A stretch of DNA of 64,000 nucleotides, taken from NCBI RefSeq assembly GCF_011386835.1, contig NC_088798.1, positions 7,688,001 through 7,752,000 on the forward strand, read 5' to 3'. Source of the DNA: Chrysemys picta bellii. Its lineage: Eukaryota; Chordata; Testudines; Emydidae. Positions 21,880 to 33,870 of the stretch are shown one piece after another. The notes below the pieces were generated by a model. That model was not told where the DNA came from. It saw only the letters and a program-made list of their open reading frames with translations, and ran no database searches. How positions within the stretch are numbered: position 1 is the stretch's first letter; every line of letters begins with the position of its first letter. A program made the position numbers and the translations under genes.

Positions 21880-22795
21880 CAAGCAGCTCTGATAGATAGG
21901 CTTTTAGGGAAGGAAACCCCTCTATCAGCACAAACATTTACTGATTAGCAACACTGGTGACCAGAGGTACAAGAAACACATGCTAGTTTCAAGGATTCGG
22001 GGTTTAAAAGGATATAAGCTTTCCCCTAGTATGGAAGTGCCTCTTCAACTCTGAATTCCTTTGCTTCTGCAGGCATAAATCTTCTCTTAGCATTATTTCC
22101 GCTCAGTTTTATGGAGGTGAATAAAGATCTCTCGGTGGCTGCCTTGCATAATATTAATTTTTTGCACTCAGCTCCATCTAAATGATACGATCAAGAACCC
22201 AGTGCACCTTCTGCTGCTGCTCCCCCTATTTGCGCAATGTACAGAGAAAGTGAAAATCCTGGCAACAGGGAAGTAAATGGAAAAATTCCTCCTCCTAATT
22301 CTGCTTTCACTTCTACCAGTGAGAATCGGAGTAACCGCTAAAAGAATTGGAGTTACACCAGTACCAGACAAACATGAGGAGAATCATGACCCTATTTTCT
22401 TCAGTGGGAGTAGGATCAGGCTTTAGATCTGTTGCGGCAGGACATTTTCTAGACTATTCACTGAGTCCTGCTGATGGGGGTTCAGGGATCCAGAAATGTG
22501 GAGCAGGGAAGAAATCACATACATAAAGCAGTAGATGATATTGTGGTGATCAAAGTCTTGGAAGTACCCTGGATTAGAGAGAGGCAGAGTAGATAGTTTA
22601 GATCAGAGAGCAATTGTGCCTTGATCCAATTATTTTCCATTTCGTTTAATTTGTCTCTACCTTTAAAGCCTCCGTATTGACAGAGCAGCATAAAAGAGCC
22701 TTAACTTAACTAAGAGTTGGGCCTCTTTTCTCTTGAGATTTCATCACTGAGAGTAATTGCCCTAACAATAATTGTGGCAAGTTCAATGAAAACAT
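21880..22795. other. Intergenic, unassigned
   Basis: No feature recognised between the minisatellite and the CR1 remnant. Confidence 0.4.
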
Positions 22796-23390
22796 CTGCT
22801 CTATGTGCAGACCTGGAGGAGGGCAACAAAAAAATTGCTAGGCATGGAAAGATTTCCATATGAAAAGAAACAAAAGTTTAGGACTCATTTTATAGAGGGT
22901 AAGAATACAAGGTAATATGAAAATCAAAAGGCAACCTGTTCAAAAATTCTAAAAGAAAGTGCTTTATAAAGACATAATTAATCCGTGGAACTCACTGCTA
23001 CAAAAAATTAGTGAAGCAAAGATCTTCAGAGGATTTGGAAAGCTAGATATTTATATGAACAATAGAAATACCTGCAGCTGGGGCAGTGATTGTCTTTGTT
23101 CTGTGTTAATACAACACCTAGCACAGTGGGATCCTGCGCCACGACTAGTGGACCTAAGCACAAATGCAATGCCAATAAATAAATTATAATACATAAAGGG
23201 ATGTGCTCTGCTACAAGACCAGACTTAGGGTTAGTAAGAAACTTCTCCCATAGGCATCTTATTGCATAGTTGTTGGGGTTTAATATTTGCCTCAGAAATT
23301 TCTGAAACCGACCACTGTGTGAGAGAGGATACTGAACTCGATGGACCTATTGTCTGATCTACTAGGACAATACCTGTGTTCACATCTCAC
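22796..23390 (+). mobile_element. Old CR1 LINE 3' remnant
   Basis: Plus strand: GAGGAGGGCAACAAAAAAAT at the start, the RT tail region (TCCGTGGAACTCACTGCTAC), then a 3' untranslated part with ACTGAACTCGATGGACCTAT near 23335. Strongly diverged; no frame. Confidence 0.65.
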
Positions 23391-23810
23391 TCTTATCTCT
23401 AGATTAATTACTGGGATAACGGTACCTTGCACAGTGCAGTCATATGGCAAGATTTTGATTTGTACAAGGGAGCTCCCAGAAAAAGCTAATGTTAAACGAT
23501 CTCTGCAGGTGGTGGGGTAAAGCAGAGAGAATTTTGTAATGCAAGAGATTCTCATGGGATCTTTGAGGAGCAAAGTAAAGTAACGCAAAGTAAATTGTGT
23601 TACCACAGACACATATGCCAGGGAAGATAGAATGATAGGCTATAGATGAAAATCTATAATGCCCATAAAATCATTATGGGCAAAAGTCCCCGTGGACTTT
23701 GTCACTCTCTCCAGTCTATATCAAGCATGAGCCTCTGCTCTCTGTTCCTCTCCAATCTCACCACGCTCTGTTAAAGAGAGCTTTCTCGTTCCACCTGGAA
23801 CAAGCCTGAC

Positions 23811-24320
23811 TACGGGTATGTCTACACTATTGGCCGGATTGGTGGGCAGTGATTGATCCAGCGGGAATCGATTTATCGCGTCTAGTCTAGATACGATAAA
23901 TCAACCCCCTAGCGCTCTCCTGTCGACTCCTGTACTCCATCTCCGCGAGAGGTGCAGGTGGAGTCGACGGGGGAGTGGCAGCAGTTGACTCATGTGGTGT
24001 TTAGATGCTGCTTGTATTATTAGAACTGGGAGCACTGGCTGTTGGGATCTGAAAGGACAGGAAACAGGAAGGAGGGGGAAGGAGTTGAGGAGGCTGAGTG
24101 AGAGTTACAGAGGGTGCCGCTGCAGCTTGGTAAAGCGGTTTCCACTGTAAAAATAAAGTCCTGCTGAAGCTTGTTAGTACCTTGCCTGGTTGATACAACA
24201 ACTCACCGCAGTGAAGACACCACGGTAAGTCGATCTAAGTACGTTGACTTCAGCTACGTTATTCATGTAGCTGAAGTGGCGTAACTTAGATCGATCCCGC
24301 CCCCAGTGTAGACCAGGCCT
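23811..24320. mobile_element. MITE with GTCTACACT inverted ends, split by an LTR
   Basis: Ends GGGTATGTCTACACT and AGTGTAGACCAGGCC are inverted repeats. The interior carries ATCGATTTATCG...CGATAAAT and GTCGACT words shared with the copy at 35016-35305. The solo LTR at 23993-24200 interrupts it. Non-autonomous; superfamily not assigned. Confidence 0.75.
23993..24200 (+). mobile_element. Short solo LTR-like element
   Basis: Begins TGTGGTG and ends ATACAACA (TG...CA), flanked by the perfect 5-bp duplication ACTCA (23988-23992 and 24201-24205). An AATAAA signal lies at 24152, 43 bp from the 3' end. Removing it restores a continuous MITE sequence. At 208 bp it is short for an LTR and shows no internal genes. 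Confidence 0.7.
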
Positions 24321-24819
24321 CAATCTCGATGTTGTTTCTTGCTTTTTACAGCCTCTCTTTCAGTTCTGATCGGGGGAAGTGATCTCTATTCTGCTACTAA
24401 GCAGATAGTGACTTTGGCTGAAGTGAATCTCAAGCTTTGACTTTTGAAGTAAATTGTGACTGAAGTAAAGCCAAGGTTATATTTTCACGGAGGGACAACA
24501 TATCTCGATAGTCAGCCTAAGCATTGATACCTACATTCTGCGTGTCTTCAACAATCTCATTATTACAGTGACGTTTCAGAGTGTAAACAGTTTCTCCATT
24601 GAAATGAACAGTCTAAGAGAGGAGAAGAAATGGATGGATCTATTTTAACGTGCTTTCATTACATAACATTTATTCCAGATCTCAGTGTTATTGGCTTTGG
24701 CTGAAGTAAACTATAGAAAATTACTCAATCATTTTTCACTCAGTCACAAACCAAGGACTGTTTTATGAAGTTCACATACCCATAGTCATCATTTAGGCCC
24801 TGGTTCTGGAAAACAACCC
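24321..24819. other. Intergenic, unassigned
   Basis: Nothing recognised. Confidence 0.4.
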
Positions 24820-25268
24820 TTACTTAGATCATCACTTAACGGGGATATGATAGAGATCTATAAAATCATGAATGGTGTGGAGAAAGTGAAAAGAGAAGTG
24901 TTATTTACCCATTCATATAAACACAAGAACCAGGGGTCACCCAATGAAATTAATAGGCAGCAGGTTTAGAACAAACATAAGGAAGTATTTCCTCACACCA
25001 CACGCAGTCAACATGTGGAACTTGTCAGAGGATGTCGTGAAGGCCAAAAGTATAACTGGGTTAAAGAAAGAATTAAATACATTTTAGCCAAGATTATGAG
25101 GGACACAACCTCATGCTCTCGTTGTCCCTATACCTCAGACTGCCAGAAGCTGGAACTGGGTGGTAGGGGATGGATTACACCCTCTGAAGCATCTAGTTCT
25201 GGTCACTGTCAGAAGACAGGGCTAGATGGACCACTGGTCTGACGCAGCATGGTCATTCTTATGTAAGA
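24820..25268 (+). mobile_element. CR1 LINE 3' remnant
   Basis: Plus-strand RT C-terminal and 3' untranslated region: CATGAATGGTGTGGAGAAAG, AACCAGGGGTCACCCAATGA, GTTTAGAACAAACATAAGGA, then CTAGATGGACCACTGGTCTG near 25222. It belongs to the same family type as 40560-41255. Confidence 0.75.
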
Positions 25269-25445
25269 TATAACAGACACAGTTCAAAACAATCATCAGG
25301 TGCCCAAAATAAAGCCCATCACCACAACACAAACATTTCTATTTAGCTCTAGCATCTTCTATTCAATCACAGCGCTTCTTCCATCCCAGTCTCTTCTCAC
25401 AGCCGCTCCTCCTAGTTGAAACTTGTTGACCTTATTGAGATTACA

Positions 25446-27937
25446 GGAAAAAAACATCCTGATGTGTAGAAAGAATAGTAAATATGGCAGGTGACCAGCT
25501 TGGCTTAACAGTGAAATCCTTGCTGATCTTAAACGCAAAAAAGAAGCTTACAAGAAGTGGAAGATTGGACAAATGACCAGGGAGGAGTATAAAAATATTG
25601 CTCAGGCATGCAGGAGTGAAATCAGGAAGGCCAAATTGCACTTGGAGTTGCAGCTAACAAGAGATGTTAAGAGTAACAAGAAGGGTTTCTTCAGGTATGT
25701 TAGCAACAAGAAGAAAGTCAAGGAAAGTGTGGGCCCCTTACTCAATGAGGGAGGCAACCTAGTGACAGAGGATGTGGAAAAAGCTAATGTACTCAATGCT
25801 TTTTTTGCCTGTGTCTTCACAAACATGGCAGCTCCCAGACTGCTGCACTGGGCAGCACAGTATGGGGAGGAGGTGACCAGCCCTCTGTGGAGAAAGAAGT
25901 GATTCGGGACTACTTAGAAAAATTGGATGAGCACAAGTCCATGGGGCTGGATGCACTGCATCCGAGGGTGCTAAAGGAGTTGGCGGATGTGATTGCAGAG
26001 CCATTGGCCATTATCTTTGAAAACGCATGGTGATCGGGGGAGGTCCCAGATGACTGGAAAAAGGCTAATGTAATGCCCATCTTTTTAAAAGGGAAGAAGG
26101 AGGATCCAGGGAACTACAGGCCAGTCAGCCTCACTTCAGTCCCTGGAAAAATCATGGAGCAGGTCCTCAAGGAATCAATTCTGAAGCACTTAGAGGAGAG
26201 GAAAGTGATCAGGAACAGTCGGCATGAATTCACCAAGGGCAAGTCATGCCTAACTAACCTATTTGCCTTCTATGAGAAGATAACTGGGTCTGTGGACGAG
26301 GGGAAAGCAGTGGATGTATTATTCCTTGACTTTAGCAAAGCTTTTGTTACAGTCTCCCACAGTATTCTTGCCAGCAAGTTAAAGTAGTATGGGCTGGATG
26401 AATGGACTATAAGGTGGATAGAAAGCTGGCTAGATTGTCAGGCTCAACGGGTAGTGATCAATGGCTCCATGTCTAGTTGGCAGCCGGTTTCAAGCGGAGT
26501 GCCCCAGTGGCGTAGCCAGCTTTTAAGAAGAGGGGGAGCAAACCTAAAAAAGGTGCCCCCCTTGGTTCCTCCTCTGGCCACACCCCCAGGCTCCTCCTCC
26601 AGCCACTCCACGCCCGCCCCCCCTTGGCTGGCTCCTTCGGCCGCACCGCCCCTCCCCCCCCATTGCTCTTCCGGCTGCAGCTGCCCGGCTGCCATGCTGT
26701 GCCCCCCTCTTGCTCCTCCGGCTGCGGCTGCGGCACCGCCCCTCCCCCCCCGCTCCTCTGGCCGCGGTTGCTGGGCCACAGCCAGCCTGCACCCCGCTCC
26801 CTCACTCGTCTGGCCGCGGCTGCCGGCCCGCCGCCAGCCTGTGCCCCCCCCTTCTCCAGCCGCACCGCCCCTCGCTCCTCCGGCCGCTTTTGCAAAGTGT
26901 GCTGAGGGGAAGTGGCTGCTTCCTCTGCACCCCCACTAGCTATGCTACTGGAGTGCCCCAAGGGTCGGTCCTGGGGCCAGTTTTGTTCAATATCTTTATT
27001 AATGATCTAGATGATGGCATGGACTGCACTCTCAGCAAGTTTGCAGATGACACTAAACTGGGAGGAGTGGTAGATACGCTGGATATGATACAGAGGGATA
27101 GGATACAGAGGGACCTAGACAAATTAGAGGATTGGGCTGAAAAAAACCTGATGAGGTTCAACAAGGACAAGTGCAGAGTCCTGCACTTAGGACGGAAGAA
27201 TCCCATGCACTGCTACAGACTAGGGACCGAATGGCTAGGTAGCAGTTCTGCAGAAAAGGACCTAGGGGTCACAGTGGATGAGAAGCTGGATATGAGTCAA
27301 CAGTGTGCTCTTGTTGCCAAGAAGGCTAACGGCATTTTGGGCTATATAAGTAGGGGCATTGCCAGCAGATCGAGGAACGTGATCGTTCCCCTTTATTCGA
27401 CATTGGTGAGGCCTCATCTGGAATACTGTGTCCAGTTTTGGGCCCCACACTACAAGAAGGATGTGGAAAAATTGGAAAGAGTCCAGCGGAGGGCAACAAA
27501 AATGATTAGGGGTCTGGAGCACATGACTTATGAGGAGAGGCTGAGGGAACTGGGATTGTTTAGTCTCCAGAAGAGAAGAATGAGGGGGGATTTGATAGCA
27601 GCCTTCAACTACCTGAAGGGGGTTTCCAAAGAGGATGGAGCTCGGCTGTTCTCAGTGGTGGCAGATGACAGAACAAGGAGCAATGGTCTCAAGTTGCAGT
27701 GGGGGAGGTCCAGGTTGGATATCAGGAAAAACTATTTCACTAGGAGAGTGGTGAAACACTGGAATGCGTTACCTAGGGAGGTGGTGGAGTCTCCTTCCTT
27801 GGAGGTTTTTAAGGCCCGGCTTGACAAAGCCCTGGCTGGGATGATTTAGCTGGGAATTGGTCCTGCTTTGAGCAGGGGGTTGGACTAGATGACCTCTTGA
27901 GGTCCCTTCCAACTCTGATATTCTATGATTCTATGAA
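25446..27937 (+). mobile_element. CR1 LINE, 5'-truncated, broken by a hAT element
   Basis: Plus-strand copy starting within ORF2 (QMTREEYKNIAQACRSEIRK) and running through the RT to the CR1 3' end (ATTCTATGATTCTATGA). It is closely similar to the 45-49 kb copy. RT motifs seen: [29 protein letters not shown] and FADDTKLGG (27040). It carries internal stops (for example TAG at 26384 and TGA after W at 26031), a frame loss near 25835, and the 446-bp hAT insertion at 26505-26950 in the palm region. Confidence 0.92.
26505..26950. mobile_element. GC-rich hAT-type non-autonomous element inside CR1
   Basis: Ends CAGTGGCGTAGCCAG and CTAGCTATGCTACTG form inverted repeats. The 8-bp target duplication GAGTGCCC lies at 26497-26504 and 26951-26958. 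The interior is pyrimidine-rich with CTCCTCCGGCCGC words and no transposase. It fuses by chance in frame with the downstream CR1 RT to give a 379-codon open frame (26710-27849) that is not a real protein. Confidence 0.9.
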
Positions 27938-29359
27938 ACTCAGCCCTCCAGCTCTGACCTTCAGGGCCAAACTCAGTCAGGGTTTCTCTCAGGACCTTCC
28001 TCCTCACTGGGTTCTGGCATCCAAATTACCCTGATGTCAAACAAAGTCCTTCCTGCAGCAGCTTCACTCACTCCCTGCAATTTCTGGAGCTTGCACTCTT
28101 TGCAGCTTCCTACTGCTCCTTATAGGGAATCACCTACTCCAACCCAGGTGTAATCAGAGTTGTCTAGCACCAGGCCCTCCAGCTTTTCAAAGGCAAGCCA
28201 GCCTGTAGCAGTCTTCTGGTTTTGTTTTGTTTTTTTTCTTGGATGGCTCCCATCAAAGTACTGATTTATCTGGTAAGTTTTGATGAGACCATAGCCACTG
28301 GAGGAATAAGCCAGTTGTGCAAATCAGAACTCAGTGGTACTAATCAGAATCTCGCCATATGACTGAATGTCAGACACATTGGTCCGTATTTATCCTGCCT
28401 GTAATTCCAGTGAAGTCAACCCAATCACAGCTACAAACAGTACATTCATTCCTTCTCTGGCATATGAAGGATGATTTTACACATCTAAAAGGTCACAGCT
28501 GCACCCTTTTATCAGTTCAAAACAGGTGACACTTCTTCATAGATTATGTAAAAAATGCAATCAGGATTCTCCTATGTGGAGACACTGCACAAGAGAAGTT
28601 TCAGCCTGAAACAAAATTCTTCCAACTAAGTTATAAACTCCTGAAAATGGGGGTTTATAATGGGACTGCTGATAGCCCCTTAACAATAGCCGTGTGAATG
28701 GAGCTGCTACAATTAATGATACTTCAGGAAGATTTATGGTCCTTAGACAGGGATAAAACAGAAATATCATTTCTCCTCTTTGCCTCCCATCATTTTATCC
28801 TCTATGAAATTTTATGTGAAATAAGTCAAATGAAAAATGTAAGCTCTTAATCTTTTCCAAGAGTCCTGTCTCTCACTTGATGAACACTTTTGTAGAATAA
28901 ATTAGGGGGGTTTATTTCTCATGTATGTACCGCTTTGTATTTGAAAAAAGCAAAGCAAAGAACAGTGTCAGGCTGGCAAAGTGACTCCAGATGATTGTGG
29001 TGGAGGAACTAGAATGTAGCACCTGAAAGTGGAATTTCATTGTTGTACCACCCCAACGCCAATGATCCTGATTTGGCAATAACTCAGTGTAAATGGCTGG
29101 GGAGGGTAGAAAAGGGAATGGATGTCGTTCTGCTAGCATATAAAGAGCTGGACAATATAGTACTGTATTTTAGGGCTTCTGCTAAGAAAAGTGTGCAGTG
29201 ATGTCTCTGTCCACAACAACAATAGCTAAGTGGCCAGTCAGGGAAACTAAAAGAGACGACTTGATTATAGTGTCTTAGTACCTTTGCAGGAAGAAAATAT
29301 GAGTTACTAAAAGGCTCTTTAATCTAGTGGAGAAAGGCATAATAAGAACCAATGGCGGG
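27938..29359. other. Intergenic, unassigned
   Basis: No exon or clear repeat. 27940-28200 has a CT-rich character reminiscent of turtle interspersed repeats but is not assignable. Confidence 0.35.
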
Positions 29360-29935
29360 AAGCTGAAGCCAGACAAATTCACATTAGAAATAGGCACACA
29401 TTTTTAACAGGAAGGGTTTTTTACCCACTGGAACAAACTCCTGAAGGAAGCGGTGGATTCTCTATTTCATTGATTCTACGGTCAGAAGGGACCATTGTGA
29501 TCATCTAGTCTGACCTCCTGCTTAACACAGGCCAGAGAACTTCCGTACAATAATTCCTACAGCAGATCTTCTAGAAAAAAACCATCCAATCTTGATTTAA
29601 AAACGGTCAGTGATGGAGAATCCACTACAGCCTTTTGTAAATGGTTCCAGTGGTTCATTACTCTCATCGTTACAAACGTAGGCCTTGTTTCCAGTCTGAA
29701 TTTGTCTAGTTTGAACTTCCAGCCATTGGATCATGAGGTCTTCAAATCAAGACTGGATGCCTTTTGAGAAAATATGCTTTAGTCAAAACACAAGTTGTAC
29801 TGTAGTCAGACACAAGTTATTGAGCTGAATACAGGAGTATCTGAGGGAAATGTAATGGCCTGTGATATACAGGAAGGCAGACTAGATGATATAATGGTCC
29901 CTTCAGGCCTTAAACTCCATGAATCTATGAAGTAT
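29360..29935 (+). mobile_element. CR1 3' remnant interrupted by an opposite-strand CR1
   Basis: Plus-strand CR1 3' sequence at 29360-29465 (ACTGGAACAAACTCCTGAAG, GTGGATTCTC) resumes at 29736 (GAGGTCTTCAAATCAAGACT) and ends near 29930 with CTAGATGATATAATGGTCCC and CCATGAATCTATGA. The interruption is the minus-strand CR1 at 29466-29735. Confidence 0.75.
29466..29735 (-). mobile_element. CR1 3' fragment (minus) inside another CR1
   Basis: Plus-strand reading TTGATTCTACGGTCAGAAGG, ACCATTGTGATCATCTAGTC and ACCTCCTGCTTAACACAGGC is the reverse complement of a CR1 3' end. It is inserted in the opposite orientation in the CR1 at 29360-29935. Confidence 0.75.
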
Positions 29936-29939
29936 GTTA

Positions 29940-32558
29940 ATAAAATGCAGTAATAAAAGATGGAGGGTTGTGCAGAGGCTAACGTGGGGGGGGGGGACGG
30001 GAGTCGAGAATTTTTGTTTATGTTCCTGAGTTGCTGTGAGTGATCTTGGGTAAGTCACTTAGCCTCTGTGTGCCTCAATATTTATCTAATTCACATGGCG
30101 CCTTGTGACTTATTTTTTAAAAAAAGCCAGTGTTTTATATTGTATCTATTTCAGGAGTTTGTACTGCTACCCGTCACGTCACATCTGAGCAGCTTCCACA
30201 TTAAGCAGAATGGCAATTATAAAGTCAGTCGTGAATTTCATGTGGTGTCTGGCTCTTTTCCTTATTGTAAGCTGTAGTGTTTTGCACCATTACAGTAGAT
30301 ACAATTATACTTTCTTTAAATAAGGGCTGAGGCTACATTAGCTAATATAGAGTCCTGAAATTGTTGGTTGAATCTTTCGTCCTTTAAAATTGCTCGGATC
30401 CAGCAGGAACAAAGGGTCCTTTTTACAGGAACACAGTGTTTTCAAAGGAATTCACTCCACAAAGCAGGAAATTCCCTCGTGGAAAGAAACTATTTTTAAA
30501 GGGCCAGCACTGTGTTATGGCTATGATTGGTGCTTTTCCTACCAAGCACCATAAAATCATTCGCGGCAATAGGCAGAAGTGGGGGTGAAAGCATAGAACA
30601 GCTTGCACAGGAACAGAATGAAAATGCAGCCACGAAAAAGAGAAGAATTGAAACCCAAAAGAAGTGCAATTGTCAGTTAAGATTCTGGCAGGCTGCTGCA
30701 AAGGGTGAATGTAAGAGGAAGGGGGAGGGGAAGGGTGAGTGAGGATTTTTGTTAATCACAGGCTAAAGGAAGAAGGAAAGCTTTAAAATGAGCTTTTAAA
30801 AAGCAAAAGTGACTTGTCAGCCTGAAGGGGAGAATTCCAGATCAGCACAAATGTAGGATAAAATGTCCGCGGGAGGTAGAATATAGGGAGACACCTTGTG
30901 CTCTGAGCTTTCCGATTAGCATCTCATGGTGGGGGTCTCTTCTCAGCTCTGTCTGTATGACATTTGGAAAGTCACAATTCCTCCAGTCTGCAATGTACAG
31001 TGGGGATATTAATATGTACCCACCTTTGAGCATCAAGCATAAAACTTAGCCCCATTGCAAAGCACTAGCTTATCATCTGAAAGGCCCTACTTAAGTACAA
31101 AATATTATCACTACTAAAATCTATTTTTAATTTCTGCTAATTGCAACATAAGAAGGAATGGTCCTTAGCAGAGCTTGGTCTGTGGATTGCTGATTAAATG
31201 TTGACATGCTAGAAAAAAAATCAATATGAATAGTGGTTACTTTCCACTGCTTGAGATCTTTCCAACTGAACACTTTGATTTAAAAATACTAAAACTCACT
31301 AGAACACATTGCAGACTAATCACTTCCCAAACACATTTGTAATCAACCTTACCCTCTCCCGCTCCTCCCCCCACTTCCATGAAATCATTTTAGATCAATA
31401 AACCCTTAAGAGCTCAGTTCAGCTCTCAGTTACAGCAGAATAAATAAGGACCGATTCCACTAACTTAACAGGCATTCATTCTGGTGTGTCGCTAGGTGCA
31501 AACAGACCTTAACTGGCACTTAAGTGGTTCATAGTCCTTGGGTTGACCCTCTGCATGCTGGTGAATTTCAGTCTTTGAAAGCAGAATTTGACTTGTTATG
31601 TTTTACCTGCATGAACTTAATTTAAAACCCAAACAAACGGATTTGTTTTGTTTGGGAGGACGGCGAGGGCACTGGCATGGAAAGGGGGAAAAATTGGCTA
31701 AACGTGCTTGCTCTATGCCACTACACTCCATACCAACTTTCAGCCTGGCATGATTTTTTTTTTTTTTAACAACCAAAGTTACAAAAAACCTTCCGAGAAC
31801 TGGGCTTTATGAGGGTCACGCCTACACAGCTGTAACAGCCACTTCACAAATGGGCCGCTGCTTATGAACCACAAGAATAATATGGCTAAATGTGCCGACT
31901 TTTGCAGTTTTCTCCTCTTTTGTTGAAACTAATGAGTCACGATTAGAGTAATGCTTTTCTGTGACTCCAAAACCATTTTGCTTAATGAGGTACTAAGTCT
32001 TTATAATTAGGCCCAGAAGGGAACTGGGATGTGGCCCCTTAAGAGCAATAATTATTTAGGTTATTTATGGTAATAAAAAATTGAAAATAGGAATTCTTCC
32101 TCAGAATGTGACTATTTATTCTTTTACATATTGCCTAAGAGGCAATTACCCTATTAAGGCTAAAGACATTAATTGAAATGTAAATTAAATGTAAATCGAC
32201 TAATTAAATTGATATGTAATGAACTTGTCATGCAGGCCTCTGAGATCAGATGCATTCTGCTAATAAACAAGTATTACAGAAGCACAATTGCCCCAATAGA
32301 GGTAAGGTTTTTGAAGTGCTGCCTTTATGTATCCCCTATACTCAAGGCTTTGGATTGCATAATTAGAGGCTGAAGAGCGATTGTAAAAAAAATGACATTG
32401 TGAGTTTCCAGATTTATTCTCTCTCAATTATGCCCAAGATCAATTTTGTTCCACCACAAGAGAGTTTTCCTAAATGAGGTTACCCACATTGCAGCTGGAT
32501 TCTGGTTTCCTCTTGCGGACTAGGCTCTTTCTGCCTCTTACGTGAACACCAGAATCAT
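29940..32558. other. Intergenic; MIR-like fragment and AT-rich block
   Basis: A MIR-like core occurs near 30035-30100 (GATCTTGGGTAAGTCACTTA, GCCTC). 31980-32420 is AT-rich and full of TAATTA/ATTAAT words without repeat resemblance. The remainder is unassigned. Confidence 0.45.
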
Positions 32559-32990
32559 GGAATCATAGAATATCAGAGTTGGAAGGGACCTCAAGAGGTC
32601 ATCCAGTCCAACCCCCTGCTCAAAGCAGGACCAATTCCCAGCTAAATCATCCCAGCCAGGGCTTTGTCAAGCTGGGCCTTAAAAACCTCCAAGGAAGGAG
32701 ATTCCACCACCTCCCTAGGTAACGCATTCCAGTGTTTCACCACCCTCCTAGTGAAATAGTTTTTCCTGATATCCAACCTGGACCTCCCCCACTGCAACTT
32801 GAGACCATTGCTCCTTGTTCTATCATCTGCCACCACTGAGAACAGCCAAGCTCCATCCTCTTTGGAAACCCCCTTCAGGTAGTTGAAGGCTGCTATCAAA
32901 TCCCCCCTCATTCTTCTCTTCTGGAGACTAAACAATCCCAGTTCCCTCAGCCTCTCCTCATAAGTCATGTGCTCCAGACCCCTAATCAGA
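32559..32990 (-). mobile_element. CR1 LINE 3' fragment
   Basis: Minus strand: an open frame of 108 codons ([20 protein letters not shown] start) that matches the RT C-terminus of the 27.5 and 49 kb copies almost word for word, then the 3' untranslated end with ATATTCTATGATTC. 5'-truncated at about 32990. Recently inserted by its similarity. Confidence 0.92.
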
Positions 32991-33604
32991 AGTTGCGGAG
33001 TGTCCCATAAAAATCCATATGACCACTACCCTATCCTCCTTCAAGTCTCTCCTTACATCTCAGCTCTGCCATCATGTTTATAAGCTGCTCTCCAACCGCT
33101 AGGCAGCTGGTGCTCTGTGTCCGCTGCTTCTTACACTTATAATGGTCTCACGGTTACCGTTCCCTATGAGTTTGTTGCATCCATTTCTCTCCCATCTCAT
33201 ACGAAGATTGTAAGCTCTTTGGGGCAGGAGCCATCTTTCTGTTGGGTGTGTACAGTGTCTAGCTCCAGGGGTGCCTTGCAGTGCGATGCAAAACAAACAA
33301 ACAAAAATAAAGATTCTGCAATCAGAATGGTGCTGGCAATTGCGTTCATGATGCACAAGGGAGAAGAGAGTCTGGTTAGCATTGGCGGTGGGAGAATGAG
33401 CTGGAGTAGCATCTTGCTTTTCTCAGTAAAGAGAGCATGCAAGGGTGAAGGCACACAGGTTAACCGGTCCAAGGCGGCCTTTGATATGGTGAGGCAGCAG
33501 AACTCCATGAATAGAAATGTAAAGGACAACCTCAGCTCTCCTTCATTTACTTATTTATTTTGTGACCTGGGGGCTAATGCATCTCAAACAAATACATGTC
33601 CTTG
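32991..33604. other. Intergenic, unassigned
   Basis: No feature recognised. The 200-codon plus-strand frame 33117-33719 runs into a CR1 fragment and has no family resemblance. Confidence 0.4.
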
Positions 33605-33870
33605 TGAGAACATAAGAGTGGCCATATTGGGTCAGACCAAAGGTCCATCTAGCCCAGTATCCTGTCTTCCGACAGTGGCCAATGCCAGGTGCCCCAGAGG
33701 GGTTGAACAGCACAGGTAATCATCAAATGATTCCTCCCCTGTTGCCTTTTCCCAGCTTCTGAGAAACAGAGGCTAGGGACACCATCTCTGCCCATTAATG
33801 GACCTATCCTCCATGAACTTTTCTAGTTCTTTTTGGAATCCTGTTATAGTCTTGTATAATAGAAACCTAC
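33605..33870 (-). mobile_element. CR1 3' fragment
   Basis: The plus reading GGGTCAGACCAAAGGTCCAT, CTAGCCCAGTATCCTGTCTT and CCATGAACTTTTCTAGTTCT is the reverse complement of a CR1 subfamily 3' end. The same family occurs at 40083-40400 and 56175-56475. Confidence 0.8.

Noticed and set aside
26710..27849. 379-codon frame that looks like a novel RT fusion
   Set aside because: The N-terminal third is the GC-rich hAT interior and the rest is CR1 RT; the junction coincides with the hAT end and its 8-bp duplication.
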